Part shown: positions 46,925 to 56,510 of the stretch, one piece after another
Numbering within the stretch: the first letter of the stretch is position 1
Layout of the letters: every line of letters starts with the position of its first letter
NCBI RefSeq assembly: GCF_000732945.1
Contig: NZ_CP008944.1
Coordinates: forward strand, 310,001 to 374,000
Source of the DNA: Corynebacterium atypicum
Lineage (GTDB): Bacteria > Actinomycetota > Actinomycetes > Mycobacteriales > Mycobacteriaceae
Direction of reading: 5' to 3'
DNA length: 64,000 nt
Position numbers and translations under genes: made by a program
The notes under the pieces: generated by a model
The model's input: the letters and a program-made list of their open reading frames with translations, nothing else
Database searches by the model: none
Told to the model about the DNA's origin: nothing

Positions 46925-47354
46925 CCGGCCGGCGGATGGCCGGCCGGGCGAGGCGCCGCGTTCGCTTGTGGTGGCGTATTGGTTGCTCGTCGTCGGCGCA
47001 GTGCTCAGCCTCGTGGCCGGAGGATTGCTGCTCACCGATTCGGCGCCGGGGGAGATTGTTCAGTGGGACGCCGCCCATGCGGCCAACGCCCGCCGCAATA
47101 CGGTGTTTGTGGCCTGGTCGAACGTGATCGCGGGCCTTCTCGTCGCGGCTTTGGCAGCCTACGTGCGGCGCGGGCACAGGAAGGTACGCGCGGCCGCGTG
47201 CGCCGCGATGGCCCTGTGCGCGGTGACTAACCTGATCGGCGTCGCCGTAGCGGTGGCTGGCCCGGCGATGGTGCTCAACGTGGCGGTATTCGTCGCCGCC
47301 GCCGTGGCGATGTACCGGCCCAGCGCTAACGCCTTCGTCGCGGGCCGCGGCTAG
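46908..47354 (+). CDS. Small membrane protein (Rv0514-like position)
   Basis: 148 residues with four hydrophobic segments starting at residue 20 (LVVAYWLLVVGAVLSLVAGG). It overlaps the preceding membrane gene by 17 bases in another frame. ATG 46908 or 46911 may be used. No motif or heme-ligand pattern could be assigned. Confidence 0.75.
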   Translation: MMATGNRPADGRPGEAPRSLVVAYWLLVVGAVLSLVAGGLLLTDSAPGEIVQWDAAHAANARRNTVFVAWSNVIAGLLVAALAAYVRRGHRKVRAAACAAMALCAVTNLIGVAVAVAGPAMVLNVAVFVAAAVAMYRPSANAFVAGRG

Positions 47355-47491
47355 CCCCAGGGCGCGCGCCGCAGGGCTAGCCATGCGGCGCAATCGCAAA
47401 ACTACCCCGGCGCGGATAAGGTGAGCGCTACGTTTATCCGGTGCCGGCTGCCAGCACCACATGAGGACCTGACCAAGGAGGTTTGCCTGCC

Positions 47492-50188
47492 GTGACCGCG
47501 CAGAATGCGCCCGCAGGGGCGGTGGAGCAAGGCCTCGAGGAGACCATACGGGCCGCCCGCGACGCCGCCGCCCGCGCGGGCGTGGAGGTCGACGAGGGCC
47601 CTTCGATGCTGCGCTCCTGGGCCTTTGACCTGGAGTTCGGGCCGGACGCGCTGGACGCCAGCGACTCGGAAAAACTGGTGGCCGCGCTCGAGGAGCTTCC
47701 GGGCACCACCGCCCGGGTGGTCTACCCGGCCGCTCGGGCCTGGGTGAGCGCCCCGGCAGACGTCGCCGAACCGGAGCTGCTAGCGGTGTTCCAGCGCTTC
47801 GGAGCCACCGCCCGGGCGACGTCGGCAACCCGGCGGCGCCTGGCGCACCAGGAGACTGGGATACCGCGCGTCGAGCGGCGCCGGGCGCACACGCGGCGCT
47901 CCCAGGAGGAGGACCGGGCCTTCGAACGGGCGCGCACCGAGGGATGGCTGCGCGCGGCGGCCCTGCGCGAGGAGGCGGCCGCCTGGAAGGGGCTCGCCGT
48001 CCCCGAAAGTCCCCGTGCGCGGGCCGGCTACCTCGGGGCTACCCGCGACGTGCTGTACACCGCCCGCAGCCTGATTACCACCCCCCGATTAGTGGTGGCC
48101 ATCGTGCTCACGATCCCAGTGGTGGTGCTGAGCTTGGTCACTAGCTGGCAGTTCAGCGGCTGGCAGTGGCTGAGCCTCGTGCTCTCGCTGCCCGTGGTCA
48201 CCTGGTGCGCCTGGCCGTTTCACCGGGCGTTCGCCGGCGGGGTGCGCCGCGGCGCAACCGCCCTGGACGGATCCAGCTCGATTGCGGTTCTCGCGGCGTT
48301 CACCTGGTCGGCGGTGTCCCTGGTGGCCACCGAGGCCGGCCAGCTTGGCTGGCATTCGGAGCCAGGGTTTTTCTCGGCGCCGCTGTTCTCGGCCCGTGGC
48401 CCGGAGATCTACTTTGACGTCGCCTGCGGTATCACATGTTTGCTGCTCGTCGGGCGGCGGTGGTCTATCCAGTCGCGCACCAGCCTCGTCGACGAGTTGG
48501 CGGCGCTCTCCCCGGACCAGCACGGGCTGGTGACGGTGGCGCAGCGGCGCCGGCACCCGGGCGAGCCGGAGAACCAGCGCCTGGAGCTGGCCGAGGTGAA
48601 CGTGGGCGATGACATCGTGGTCGAGCCAGGCCAGCTCATCCCGGTCGACGGGATGGTCATCGGCGGCTCCGGCGAGGTGGCGGCATCGATGCTTTCGGCG
48701 GCCGCCCTCGGCCAGCTGGGCGAGCCGAGCAGGAGGCGCCGGTTGGGGCGCCGCAGAAAAGAGCCCGCAACCTACGCGGTGACCGTGGCCCAGAACGTGG
48801 GCGCGGGCGACCGGTTGCTCTCCGGCGGGCTTAAGGTGCGAGTCAAGCGCACGGGGCATGCGACCCGCATCGCGGCCGTCGAGCGGTGGGTGGCGCAGGT
48901 CAACCGCCGCCAGAACGACGCGGTGATGCTGTCGACGCGGTCCGCCTCGTGGCTGATCGTGGTCTCCGGGGCGCTCGCCGTGGTCTCCTTCGTGTGCTGG
49001 TGGTGGGTGCTGGGGAATGCCACCGCGGCGTTCTCCACGGCGTTGGCGGTGCTGGCCTGTGTGGCCCCGCCGGCGCTGGCGCTCTCCTCGCAGCTAGCGT
49101 TGCGGCTGGGCACCGAGGCCGGCGCGCGGCACGGGCTGCTCGTGCGTGAGGGCGCGGTGCTGCGCCGGCTGGAGAACACGGACACGGTCGTGTTCAACCG
49201 AGTGGGCACACTCACCGGGGCGGACACGGTGGTGGAGTCGGTGACCGCGCTGCCCGGCAACGATCAAGACCTGCTGCTGCGCGTGGCGGCCGGGCTGGTA
49301 GCCGACTCTGAGCACCCGGTAGCCCGCGCCATTGTGCGCGCGGCTCGAGCCATCCCGCATGCGCCGGGCGATACCGCGGTACCCAGGCGGGTGGCCGTCA
49401 CGCACGCGCAGGTCACGGCCAGCGGCGACTTCGTGGCCACCTGCACCTTGCCGGTTATCGACGCCGCGGGTACGCGCCGCGAGCGCCACGTTGCGGCCCG
49501 GCTGTGGCGGCCGTGCAGCGTCGCTGAGCTCGACGAGCCACTCGCTAGTATCGCCTCCGAACAGGGCAGCCCCATCGTGGTGAACTGGGGTGGGGTAGAC
49601 CGCGGCCTGATCACGCTGCGCGGGCCGGTGAAAAAGGACGCGGCGCAGGCCGTAGATGAGCTGGAGTCTATGGGGGTAGAGACGATGATGCTTTCCCGCG
49701 ACATCTACCCCGTGGCGCGCAGGTTTGCTGATCGCGTGGGGATTTCTCGGGTGCTGGCCGGCATCGTGCCCGGGCGCAAGGCAGGCACGGTGCGGGGCAT
49801 CCACATGCAGGGCAAGACGGTGGCGGTGGTGGGCGACGCCTCGATTTCCGCGGCGTTGCGGGTCGCCGACGTCGGCGTTCTGGTAGCCAAGACTGCGCCG
49901 CTGGAGCCGGACCGGGAACGCGGCGAGATCGACCGGGGCGTGGACGTGGTGGTCCTGCGCAAGGACGTCCGCGCGATCTCGGAGCTCGTCGCGCTGGCCA
50001 GGAGGGTATGCCGGATCATTGACCGCAACATCCTGTTCGCGTGGGGCTACAACGGCCTCGCCTTGGCGGTGGCGCTGACCGGGCTGTTGCATCCTTTGGG
50101 CGCAACGGTGGCGATGCTCGCGGCGTCGTTAGTCATTGAGGCCGGCTCGAACCTGGCCTCCCGCCCCGTCTCGCTGGCAAAGAGCTAG
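47492..50188 (+). CDS. P-type ATPase-like protein with lost catalytic motifs (pseudo-P-type ATPase)
   Basis: 898 residues. The layout is that of a P1B metal pump: a ferredoxin-like N-terminal domain (about 40-110) without a CxxC metal site, paired helices near 200-320, an actuator region, a CPC-type helix pair near 485-530 and a C-terminal helix pair. The key residues are changed: the phosphorylation motif DKTGT is NRVGT (Asn 569), CPC is CVA (523-525), the actuator TGE is SGE, and GDGxND is GDASIS. HP (608-609) is kept. It is uninterrupted and has a strong AAGGAGG site, so it is expressed but cannot be an ordinary pump. Position is between hemB and hemE. Confidence 0.85.
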   Translation: MTAQNAPAGAVEQGLEETIRAARDAAARAGVEVDEGPSMLRSWAFDLEFGPDALDASDSEKLVAALEELPGTTARVVYPAARAWVSAPADVAEPELLAVFQRFGATARATSATRRRLAHQETGIPRVERRRAHTRRSQEEDRAFERARTEGWLRAAALREEAAAWKGLAVPESPRARAGYLGATRDVLYTARSLITTPRLVVAIVLTIPVVVLSLVTSWQFSGWQWLSLVLSLPVVTWCAWPFHRAFAGGVRRGATALDGSSSIAVLAAFTWSAVSLVATEAGQLGWHSEPGFFSAPLFSARGPEIYFDVACGITCLLLVGRRWSIQSRTSLVDELAALSPDQHGLVTVAQRRRHPGEPENQRLELAEVNVGDDIVVEPGQLIPVDGMVIGGSGEVAASMLSAAALGQLGEPSRRRRLGRRRKEPATYAVTVAQNVGAGDRLLSGGLKVRVKRTGHATRIAAVERWVAQVNRRQNDAVMLSTRSASWLIVVSGALAVVSFVCWWWVLGNATAAFSTALAVLACVAPPALALSSQLALRLGTEAGARHGLLVREGAVLRRLENTDTVVFNRVGTLTGADTVVESVTALPGNDQDLLLRVAAGLVADSEHPVARAIVRAARAIPHAPGDTAVPRRVAVTHAQVTASGDFVATCTLPVIDAAGTRRERHVAARLWRPCSVAELDEPLASIASEQGSPIVVNWGGVDRGLITLRGPVKKDAAQAVDELESMGVETMMLSRDIYPVARRFADRVGISRVLAGIVPGRKAGTVRGIHMQGKTVAVVGDASISAALRVADVGVLVAKTAPLEPDRERGEIDRGVDVVVLRKDVRAISELVALARRVCRIIDRNILFAWGYNGLALAVALTGLLHPLGATVAMLAASLVIEAGSNLASRPVSLAKS

Positions 50189-50233
50189 GCGTGCCCGCTT
50201 TCTCCCGGTGGTCGCGGGGTTTTCGCGATGGGG

Positions 50234-50239
50234 CACAAT
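50234..50239 (+). promoter_or_regulatory. -10 of a leaderless hemE promoter
   Basis: CACAAT ends seven bases before ATG 50247. Confidence 0.55.
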
Positions 50240-50246
50240 CGAGGGC

Positions 50247-51323
50247 ATGATCACTCCTTCTTCGGCTCGACGCCGGTTAGAACGCGCTCCGTTCCTCGAC
50301 GCCGTCGCCGGGCGCACGCCCACCCGTACCCCAGTGTGGTTCATGCGCCAGGCTGGCCGATCGCTGCCGGAATACCGGGAAGCCCGCGCGGGGATCAGCA
50401 TGCTGGACTCCTGCTTCTTGCCGGAGCTACTGGCGGAAATTACGCTGCAGCCGGTTCGGCGTCACGACGTGGACTGCGCGATCCTGTTTTCAGACATCGT
50501 CGTGCCGCTCAAGCGCGCCGGGGTGGACATCGACATCGTCCCGGGCCGCGGTCCCGTGGCCGCGCAGCCAGTGCGCGAGCGGCGCGATGTCGAACAGCTG
50601 CCGGTGTTGCGCGAGCCTGTGGCGGAGATCGCCCAGGGCATTCACTCCATTCTTGCTGGGCTGCGCGATGACCAGGTGCTCATCGGTTTTGCCGGGGCCC
50701 CTTTCACACTGGCCAGCTACCTGATCGAGGGCGGTCCCTCGAAGACCCACCAGCGCACTAAGGCGCTGATGCACACCGAGCCCAAGACCTGGCACGCGCT
50801 CATGGAGCGGCTCACGGAGACCGTCATCGTGTTTCTCGCCGGCCAGGTCGAGGCTGGCGTGGATGCGGTGCAGCTATTCGACTCCTGGGCTGGTTTCCTC
50901 TCCGAGCACGACTATGGCGAGTTCGTCCAGCCCTATTCGGCGCGTATCTTCGCCGCTCTCGAGCCGGCCGGTATCCCGCGCATCCACTTTGGGGTGACCA
51001 CCGGAGAGCTGCTCGGGGATATGGCGGCCGCGGGCGCGGACGTGGTGGGCGTGGACTGGCGGGTGCCGCTGGACCGCGCCGCGCAGCGGATCGCCCGGGC
51101 CGCCGGGCCAAAGGTACTGCAGGGCAACCTCGACCCGGCGCTGCTGTTCGCAGGCCCGGAGGTAGTGCGCGGGGAGGTCGAGCGCATCCGCGCGGATGCG
51201 CGCCGGGCTATCGCCAGCGGTACCGCTACTGGCCACGTGTTCAACCTGGGCCACGGGGTCCTTCCGGATACGCCTGCCGAGGCCGTCACGGAGGCGGTGC
51301 GAATCATTCACCAGGCCTCCTAA
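50247..51323 (+). CDS. hemE: Uroporphyrinogen decarboxylase
   Basis: 358 residues. PVWFMRQAGRSLPEYR holds the substrate arginines and GFAGAPFTLASYLIEGG the second signature. It removes four carboxyl groups to give coproporphyrinogen III. ATG 50247 is set by the leaderless -10; the open frame extends upstream without signals. hemY follows after 88 bases. Confidence 0.96.
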   Translation: MITPSSARRRLERAPFLDAVAGRTPTRTPVWFMRQAGRSLPEYREARAGISMLDSCFLPELLAEITLQPVRRHDVDCAILFSDIVVPLKRAGVDIDIVPGRGPVAAQPVRERRDVEQLPVLREPVAEIAQGIHSILAGLRDDQVLIGFAGAPFTLASYLIEGGPSKTHQRTKALMHTEPKTWHALMERLTETVIVFLAGQVEAGVDAVQLFDSWAGFLSEHDYGEFVQPYSARIFAALEPAGIPRIHFGVTTGELLGDMAAAGADVVGVDWRVPLDRAAQRIARAAGPKVLQGNLDPALLFAGPEVVRGEVERIRADARRAIASGTATGHVFNLGHGVLPDTPAEAVTEAVRIIHQAS

Positions 51324-51411
51324 GGGACCTGCTCGGAGTTAAACTTGCAGAAAAGCTGAACGTGGTGCGCAGCCGCGGGCGGCAGCTTTTCGTCAGAGAA
51401 GGAGAATCGGC

Positions 51412-52908
51412 ATGCGTTACGCCATCGTCGGTGCCGGGCTTGCCGGCTTGACCGCCGCCTGGGAGCTTTCCCGGCTGGATAAGGACGCCCAGATCGAGGT
51501 CTTCGAGGCGACCGACCGCATCGGCGGAAAACTCTTTTCGGTGCCGTTTGACGGCGGGCCGGTCGACCTCGGCGCGGAGGCCTTCCTGGTGCGCCGGCCG
51601 GCCGCGCGGGAGCTGCTCGACGAGCTTGGGTTGTCCGATCACGTGGTGGGCACCACAGGGCGGCATTCGACGGTCTACACCGCAGGAGAGATGAAGGACC
51701 TGCCTGGTAGGACCGTGATGGGTATCCCGGCCACCAGCGAGCCCGTAGCCCACCTGGTCTCCGCCGAGACGGCCGCGCGTATCGACGCAGAGAGCGACGC
51801 GGAGCCGGTGGATTGGGCGCCGGGGGAAGACCGCAACGTGGGGCGGCTCGTGCGCGAGCGCTTCGGCGATGACCTCGCGGATCGGGTGGTCTCCGCGCTG
51901 CTCGGCGGGGTGTATTCGTGCACTGCCGATGACCTGGGGCTGCGTGCCACGGTGCCGCAGCTGGCCGCGGCGTTGGACGACCTGAGCGCAGCGGGGCAGA
52001 AGGTGACGCTCACCGGCGGGGTGAAGGCGGTATTCGAGCAGCGGCAGCGCCAGGCCGCCGAGGCCAAGGCGGCCTCGTGGCGCGGGCAGCAGGAGGCGGC
52101 GGGCGAGGGCGAGCAGCCGAAGAAGCCGGCGCCGATTTTCGGAGCGCTGTCCGGGGGCATGCGCGAGCTCTACGAGGCGCTGGCCGAGCAGTCGGGCGCG
52201 CAGATCTATCTCGATGCTTTCGTTTCCGGGGTGCTCTACGCCGCCCCGCGGCGGGCCGCTGGGAACCCAGAGCGCAACACCGGCGAGTTCCAACTGGTCG
52301 GCGCCGGTGACGGAACCTACGACCGCGTGATTTTGGCCACCCCTGCACCTACCACGGCACGGTTGCTGCGCGACGTCTGCCCGGAGGCCTATCAGACGCT
52401 GGGCACGGTGAAGCTCGCCAGCTCCGTGGTCGTCGGCCTGCACGTGGATAGCGACGAGGGGCTGCCGGACAACTCCGGCGTGCTCGTCGCCGCTGACGAG
52501 CCTGGGGTGCGGGCCAAGGCGTTCACGTTCTCATCGAAGAAGTGGGCGCACCTCGCCGAGCGGGGCGGGCTGACGCTGCGCGCGAGTTTCGGCCGCTTCG
52601 GCGGCGACGCCCTGGTGCGCGCGGAGGAGGATGACCTGGTGGATTGGGCGCTGGATGATCTGCAGACCATCACCGGCTTCGATGCGCGCGCCGCGGGAGT
52701 CTCGGAGATCTTTGTGCAGCGCTGGTACGGCGGCATCCCACGCTATGACGAGCATCACCTAGGCACGGTCGCCGCGGTGCGCGCCCAGGTGGCGCGCGTG
52801 CCCGGGCTCGACGTCGCCGGCGCCTGGGCCGGCGGGGTGGGGGTTCCTGCGGTGATTGCCGACGCCCGCGCCTGCGCGGCCAGGATGACCGGAGGCGGCG
52901 CGGCTTAA
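51412..52908 (+). CDS. hemY: Coproporphyrinogen III oxidase (HemY/CgoX type)
   Basis: 498 residues, FAD-dependent. Dinucleotide loop [14 protein letters not shown] and C-terminal [19 protein letters not shown] are present. In actinobacteria this enzyme oxidises coproporphyrinogen III to coproporphyrin III in the coproporphyrin-dependent route, not protoporphyrinogen as the old name says. An Ala/Lys/Gln-rich insert (about 204-240) interrupts the domain. GAGAAGGAGA precedes the ATG. The ferrochelatase and decarboxylase steps are not in this window. Confidence 0.93.
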   Translation: MRYAIVGAGLAGLTAAWELSRLDKDAQIEVFEATDRIGGKLFSVPFDGGPVDLGAEAFLVRRPAARELLDELGLSDHVVGTTGRHSTVYTAGEMKDLPGRTVMGIPATSEPVAHLVSAETAARIDAESDAEPVDWAPGEDRNVGRLVRERFGDDLADRVVSALLGGVYSCTADDLGLRATVPQLAAALDDLSAAGQKVTLTGGVKAVFEQRQRQAAEAKAASWRGQQEAAGEGEQPKKPAPIFGALSGGMRELYEALAEQSGAQIYLDAFVSGVLYAAPRRAAGNPERNTGEFQLVGAGDGTYDRVILATPAPTTARLLRDVCPEAYQTLGTVKLASSVVVGLHVDSDEGLPDNSGVLVAADEPGVRAKAFTFSSKKWAHLAERGGLTLRASFGRFGGDALVRAEEDDLVDWALDDLQTITGFDARAAGVSEIFVQRWYGGIPRYDEHHLGTVAAVRAQVARVPGLDVAGAWAGGVGVPAVIADARACAARMTGGGAA

Positions 52909-52983
52909 GCCGCCTCAGGCTGGGCCGGGGTTGGGGGCACCGGGTCTTCGCGCACGGCGTCCGGCATCGTTGGCGGCGGTCTC

Positions 52984-52989
52984 TACAAT
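52984..52989 (+). promoter_or_regulatory. -10 of a leaderless hemL promoter
   Basis: TACAAT ends seven bases before ATG 52997, an almost ideal hexamer. Confidence 0.7.
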
Positions 52990-52996
52990 GGTGGCC

Positions 52997-54346
52997 ATGT
53001 CTTCTGCGTCTAACTCGGAACATTCCTCGGGCTTTCGCCCTGCCTCCGCGAACACGGCTCGTTCGGCGGAGCTTTTCCGCGCGGCCAGTGAGCTGACCCC
53101 GGGAGGGGTGAACTCGCCGGTTCGCGCCTTCGGATTGGTTGGTGGCACTCCGCGGTTCATCGACTCGGCTGCAGGCTCGCGGCTGGTCGACGTCGATGGC
53201 AACGATTACGTGGACCTCGTCTGCTCCTGGGGGCCGCTGCTCTTGGGTAACGCCCATCCGGCGATCGTTGCGGCTGTGCAGGCCGCCGCCGCGAAGGGCT
53301 TGACCTTTGGGACCCCCACTGCCGGCGAGGTCGAGCTGGCCCGGCTCATCACCGAGCGAACCGCCGCCGAGGAGGTTCGGCTGGTTAACTCGGGCACCGA
53401 AGCCACGATGTCGGCTGTGCGCCTGGCTCGAGGGTTCACGGGCCGAGCGAAGGTGCTCAAATTTGAGGGCTGCTATCACGGGCACGTGGATGCGCTCCTG
53501 GCCTCTGCAGGCTCGGGCGTGGCGACTTTCGCGCTTCCTGATTCCCCGGGGGTGACCGGGGCCGCCGCAGCGGACACCATTGTGGTTCCGTACAACGACG
53601 TCGCGGCGGTGGAGCGCGCCTTTGCCGAGCATCCCGGCGAGATCGCCTGCATCATCGCGGAGGCTGCCGCGGGAAACATGGGCACGGTGCGCCCCGAGGA
53701 CGGGTTTAACGCCAAGTTGAAGGAGATCGCGCACGCAGATGGTGCGCTGCTGATCCTCGACGAGGTGATGACCGGCTTCCGCACGTCCTACCAGGGCTGG
53801 TTTGGCGTGGATCAGGTAGCCGGCGACCTGGTGACGTTTGGCAAGGTGGTCTCCGGCGGGCTGCCGGCCGCCGCCTTCGGGGGGCGTCGCGAGATCATGG
53901 CTTACCTGGCGCCGGAGGGGCCCGTATACCAGGCGGGCACGCTTTCCGGTAACCCAGTATGCACCGCGGCCGGGATCGCTTCGCTGACCCACTCCACCGA
54001 GGAGGTCTACGATACGGTGCGCGCTAACGCGGACCGGCTGGCTGGGCTTATTTCCACCGCGCTGGCCGACGCCGGTGTGGCCCACCACGTGCAGCGCGCC
54101 GAGACTATGCTTTCGGTGCGCTTTGCCGAGGGGCGGGGGCGCAACTTTGCTGAGATGAAGGCCGCGGATACCTGGCGCTATCCGGCGTTCTTCCACGCGC
54201 TTTTGGACGCCGGCGTCTTCGCGCCGCCGAGCGTTTTTGAGACGTGGTTTGTCTCTGCGGCGTTGACCGACGATGATTTTGAGCGCATCGAAAAGGCTCT
54301 GCGCACCGCCGCCCGCGCGGCCGCGCAGGCCGAACCCAAGCAGTAG
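52997..54346 (+). CDS. hemL: Glutamate-1-semialdehyde 2,1-aminomutase
   Basis: 449 residues. Class III PLP fold with catalytic Lys 283 in [18 protein letters not shown] and [13 protein letters not shown] near the N terminus. It makes 5-aminolevulinate from glutamate-1-semialdehyde, the second heme step. The strong leaderless promoter gives it its own transcript, followed closely by gpmB. Confidence 0.96.
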   Translation: MSSASNSEHSSGFRPASANTARSAELFRAASELTPGGVNSPVRAFGLVGGTPRFIDSAAGSRLVDVDGNDYVDLVCSWGPLLLGNAHPAIVAAVQAAAAKGLTFGTPTAGEVELARLITERTAAEEVRLVNSGTEATMSAVRLARGFTGRAKVLKFEGCYHGHVDALLASAGSGVATFALPDSPGVTGAAAADTIVVPYNDVAAVERAFAEHPGEIACIIAEAAAGNMGTVRPEDGFNAKLKEIAHADGALLILDEVMTGFRTSYQGWFGVDQVAGDLVTFGKVVSGGLPAAAFGGRREIMAYLAPEGPVYQAGTLSGNPVCTAAGIASLTHSTEEVYDTVRANADRLAGLISTALADAGVAHHVQRAETMLSVRFAEGRGRNFAEMKAADTWRYPAFFHALLDAGVFAPPSVFETWFVSAALTDDDFERIEKALRTAARAAAQAEPKQ

Positions 54347-54361
54347 GAGACGGATTTTTCC

Positions 54362-54970
54362 ATGACCCGCACGATCGTCCACCTGGTGCGCCACGGCGAG
54401 GTGTATAACCCAGAGTGGCTGCTCTACGGCCGCCTGCCCGGCTTCGAGCTGTCGGCGCGCGGGCAATGCCAGGCGGCACGGACCGCGCAGGCGTTGCGCG
54501 GCCACGACGTGACCGTGCTCGGTTGTTCGCCGTTGACCCGCACGCGGCAGACTGCAGCTCCCATCGCCCGGGTGACGGGGCTGGAGCCCGAGCCGGACGA
54601 CCTTTTGCTCGAGGCGGGTAATCGCTTTGAGGGCCTGCGCACGAAGGGGTGGCGCTCGCAGCTTTTCAACCCGGTGCGGTGGCCGCTGATGACGGACCCG
54701 TCGACCCCGAGCTGGGGGGAGCCCTACCAGACGATCCAGGATCGCATGCTCGCGGCGCTCGACGGCGCCCGCCGGAGGGCCGAAGGCCACGAGGCCGTGT
54801 TGGTCAGCCACCAGCTCCCGATCGTCACCGTGCAGCGGTGGGTCGCCGGGCTCGACGTGGCGCACCTGCCGTGGGACCGGCGCTGCGAGTTGGCGAGCGT
54901 GACCTCCGTCGTCTTCGACGGCGAGCACGTGATTGACTGCGTGTACACGGAGCCAGCCCAGGAAATCTAG
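54362..54970 (+). CDS. gpmB: Histidine phosphatase family protein
   Basis: 202 residues. HLVRHGEVYNP carries the phosphohistidine and LVSHQLPIVTVQRW the second histidine. It is annotated GpmB in C. glutamicum, but the small size and sequence fit a general phosphatase rather than a true mutase. AGGAGA lies 14 bases after the hemL stop region and before the ATG, so it is probably co-transcribed with hemL. Confidence 0.87.
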   Translation: MTRTIVHLVRHGEVYNPEWLLYGRLPGFELSARGQCQAARTAQALRGHDVTVLGCSPLTRTRQTAAPIARVTGLEPEPDDLLLEAGNRFEGLRTKGWRSQLFNPVRWPLMTDPSTPSWGEPYQTIQDRMLAALDGARRRAEGHEAVLVSHQLPIVTVQRWVAGLDVAHLPWDRRCELASVTSVVFDGEHVIDCVYTEPAQEI

Positions 54971-55016
54971 GTTGAAGGAGGCCGGCCACAGTGCGAAGCC
55001 GAAAGATTGGGGTTAG

Positions 55017-55646
55017 GTGAAAACGCGGATGAGGTGCCAGCGGTGGGGGACACGTCCCGCCGTGGGTGCGGTAACGCTGGCGGTGGTGATGGCCGCGGCC
55101 GGGCTTGCGGGGTGTTCGTCCGACGCGACTGTCGACGACGCGGTGGCCGTCGGCGGCACGTTCAACTTCTATTCCCCCGGCGGGGCTACGGAGATCTTCT
55201 ACGAGCAGGCAGAGCGCCAGCCCGTCGCCGACTTTTCCGGGGAGAGCCTCATGGAGCCGGGCCACGAGCTCACTCTGGGGGATTTCGCTGGTCAGGTCGT
55301 CGTCCTCAACGCGTGGGGGCAGTGGTGCGCGCCGTGCCGCGCCGAGGTCGATGACCTGGAGCGCGTGCAGGAACACCTGGACGGGAAGCCGGGCACGGTG
55401 CTCGGCATCAACGTCCGGGACTTCAACCCGGAGATCTCCCGCGACTTTGTCCGCGATAACGCGGTGAGCTATCCCTCCATCTACGACCCGCCATTTCGCA
55501 CCGCGGTAGCGCTCGGTGGGGTTCCTACCTCGGTGGTGCCGACCACGGTCGTCTTGGATAAGCAGCACCGGCCGGCCGCGGTGTTTCTGCGCGGCGTGAC
55601 GGATACGGAGCTAATCCCGCTGGTTGACCAATTGGTGGCCGAGTGA
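55017..55646 (+). CDS. resA: TlpA/ResA-type thioredoxin lipoprotein
   Basis: 209 residues. A lipobox LAGC with Cys 33 ends the signal peptide, so it is anchored outside the membrane. The redox site WCAPC (Cys 104, Cys 107) follows in LNAWGQWCAPCRAEV. It reduces apocytochrome c heme-binding cysteines before heme attachment, using electrons from CcdA. GTG 55017 or ATG 55029 can start. Its stop overlaps the ccdA start (TGATG). Confidence 0.92.
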   Translation: MKTRMRCQRWGTRPAVGAVTLAVVMAAAGLAGCSSDATVDDAVAVGGTFNFYSPGGATEIFYEQAERQPVADFSGESLMEPGHELTLGDFAGQVVVLNAWGQWCAPCRAEVDDLERVQEHLDGKPGTVLGINVRDFNPEISRDFVRDNAVSYPSIYDPPFRTAVALGGVPTSVVPTTVVLDKQHRPAAVFLRGVTDTELIPLVDQLVAE

Positions 55647-56461
55647 TGGCGCCGGACGTGTTGTTGTGGGCGGCCGGGGAGAGCTTCGCTGAGACGGCGG
55701 CGTCGGGCCCGCTCGCGCTGGCGCTGGCCGCGGCAGCGGCGGCCGGGCTCGTCTCCTTTGCCACCCCGTGTGTGATTCCGCTGGTGCCTGGGTACCTGTC
55801 TTACCTGGCTGCCACCGTCGGCGGTGAGATGGACTTTTCCGATCCGGGGCACCCCAAGGTGGGAAAGAAGAACCAGTGGGCGGTGGTGGGGGCGGCCGCG
55901 CTCTTCGTCGTCGGGTTCACGGTGGTCTTTGTGCTGGGCACTGCGACCGTCTTCGGGGCGATCAGCTTCTTGGCCTTAAGCTCGCAGGCCTTGATGCGTG
56001 TCGGCGGCGTGATCACCGTGGTGATGGGCCTGGCGTTTCTTGGGCTGATCCCGTTTCTGCAGCGCGATACCCGGTCGCAGCCGCGGCGCGGGGTGACGCA
56101 CTGGGTGGGTGCCCCGCTGCTCGGCGGGGTGTTTGCGCTGGGCTGGACGCCGTGTCTGGGCCCCACGCTGGCGGCGATCATTTCGGTGGCCGCCGGCACC
56201 GAGGGCACGACGGCGGCCCGCGGGGTGGTGCTCATCTTCGCCTACTGCCTGGGGCTGGGGCTGCCGTTCGTCCTGCTTGCGTTAGGCTCGTCCTGGGCGA
56301 TGCGGGCCACGGACTGGCTGCGGAGATACTCTCGGCAGATCCAAATAGCCGGCGGCGTGCTCATGGTGCTCGTCGGCTTGGCGCTGGCCACCGGGGCGTG
56401 GTCCAATTTCGTCGGTTGGGTGCGCCAGTGGACGGTCGAGTTTGGCGGCACGGTGATCTAG
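55646..56461 (+). CDS. ccdA: Cytochrome c biogenesis protein CcdA
   Basis: 271 residues with six membrane helices. Redox cysteines lie in SFATPCVIPLVPGYLSYLA and in GWTPCLGPTL, the two half-repeats of the family. It carries reducing power from cytoplasmic thioredoxin to ResA. GTG 55643 directly before the ATG is possible. It is coupled to resA. Confidence 0.94.
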   Translation: MAPDVLLWAAGESFAETAASGPLALALAAAAAAGLVSFATPCVIPLVPGYLSYLAATVGGEMDFSDPGHPKVGKKNQWAVVGAAALFVVGFTVVFVLGTATVFGAISFLALSSQALMRVGGVITVVMGLAFLGLIPFLQRDTRSQPRRGVTHWVGAPLLGGVFALGWTPCLGPTLAAIISVAAGTEGTTAARGVVLIFAYCLGLGLPFVLLALGSSWAMRATDWLRRYSRQIQIAGGVLMVLVGLALATGAWSNFVGWVRQWTVEFGGTVI

Positions 56462-56510
56462 CCGCTCGCGCTCAGCGGGGCCCAAACAGAACGATCTTCG
56501 AGGAATAACG

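Noticed and set aside
52670..54928. 752-codon minus-strand open frame opposite hemL
   Set aside because: Shadow of hemY, hemL and gpmB; composition is atypical and no ribosome binding site is present.
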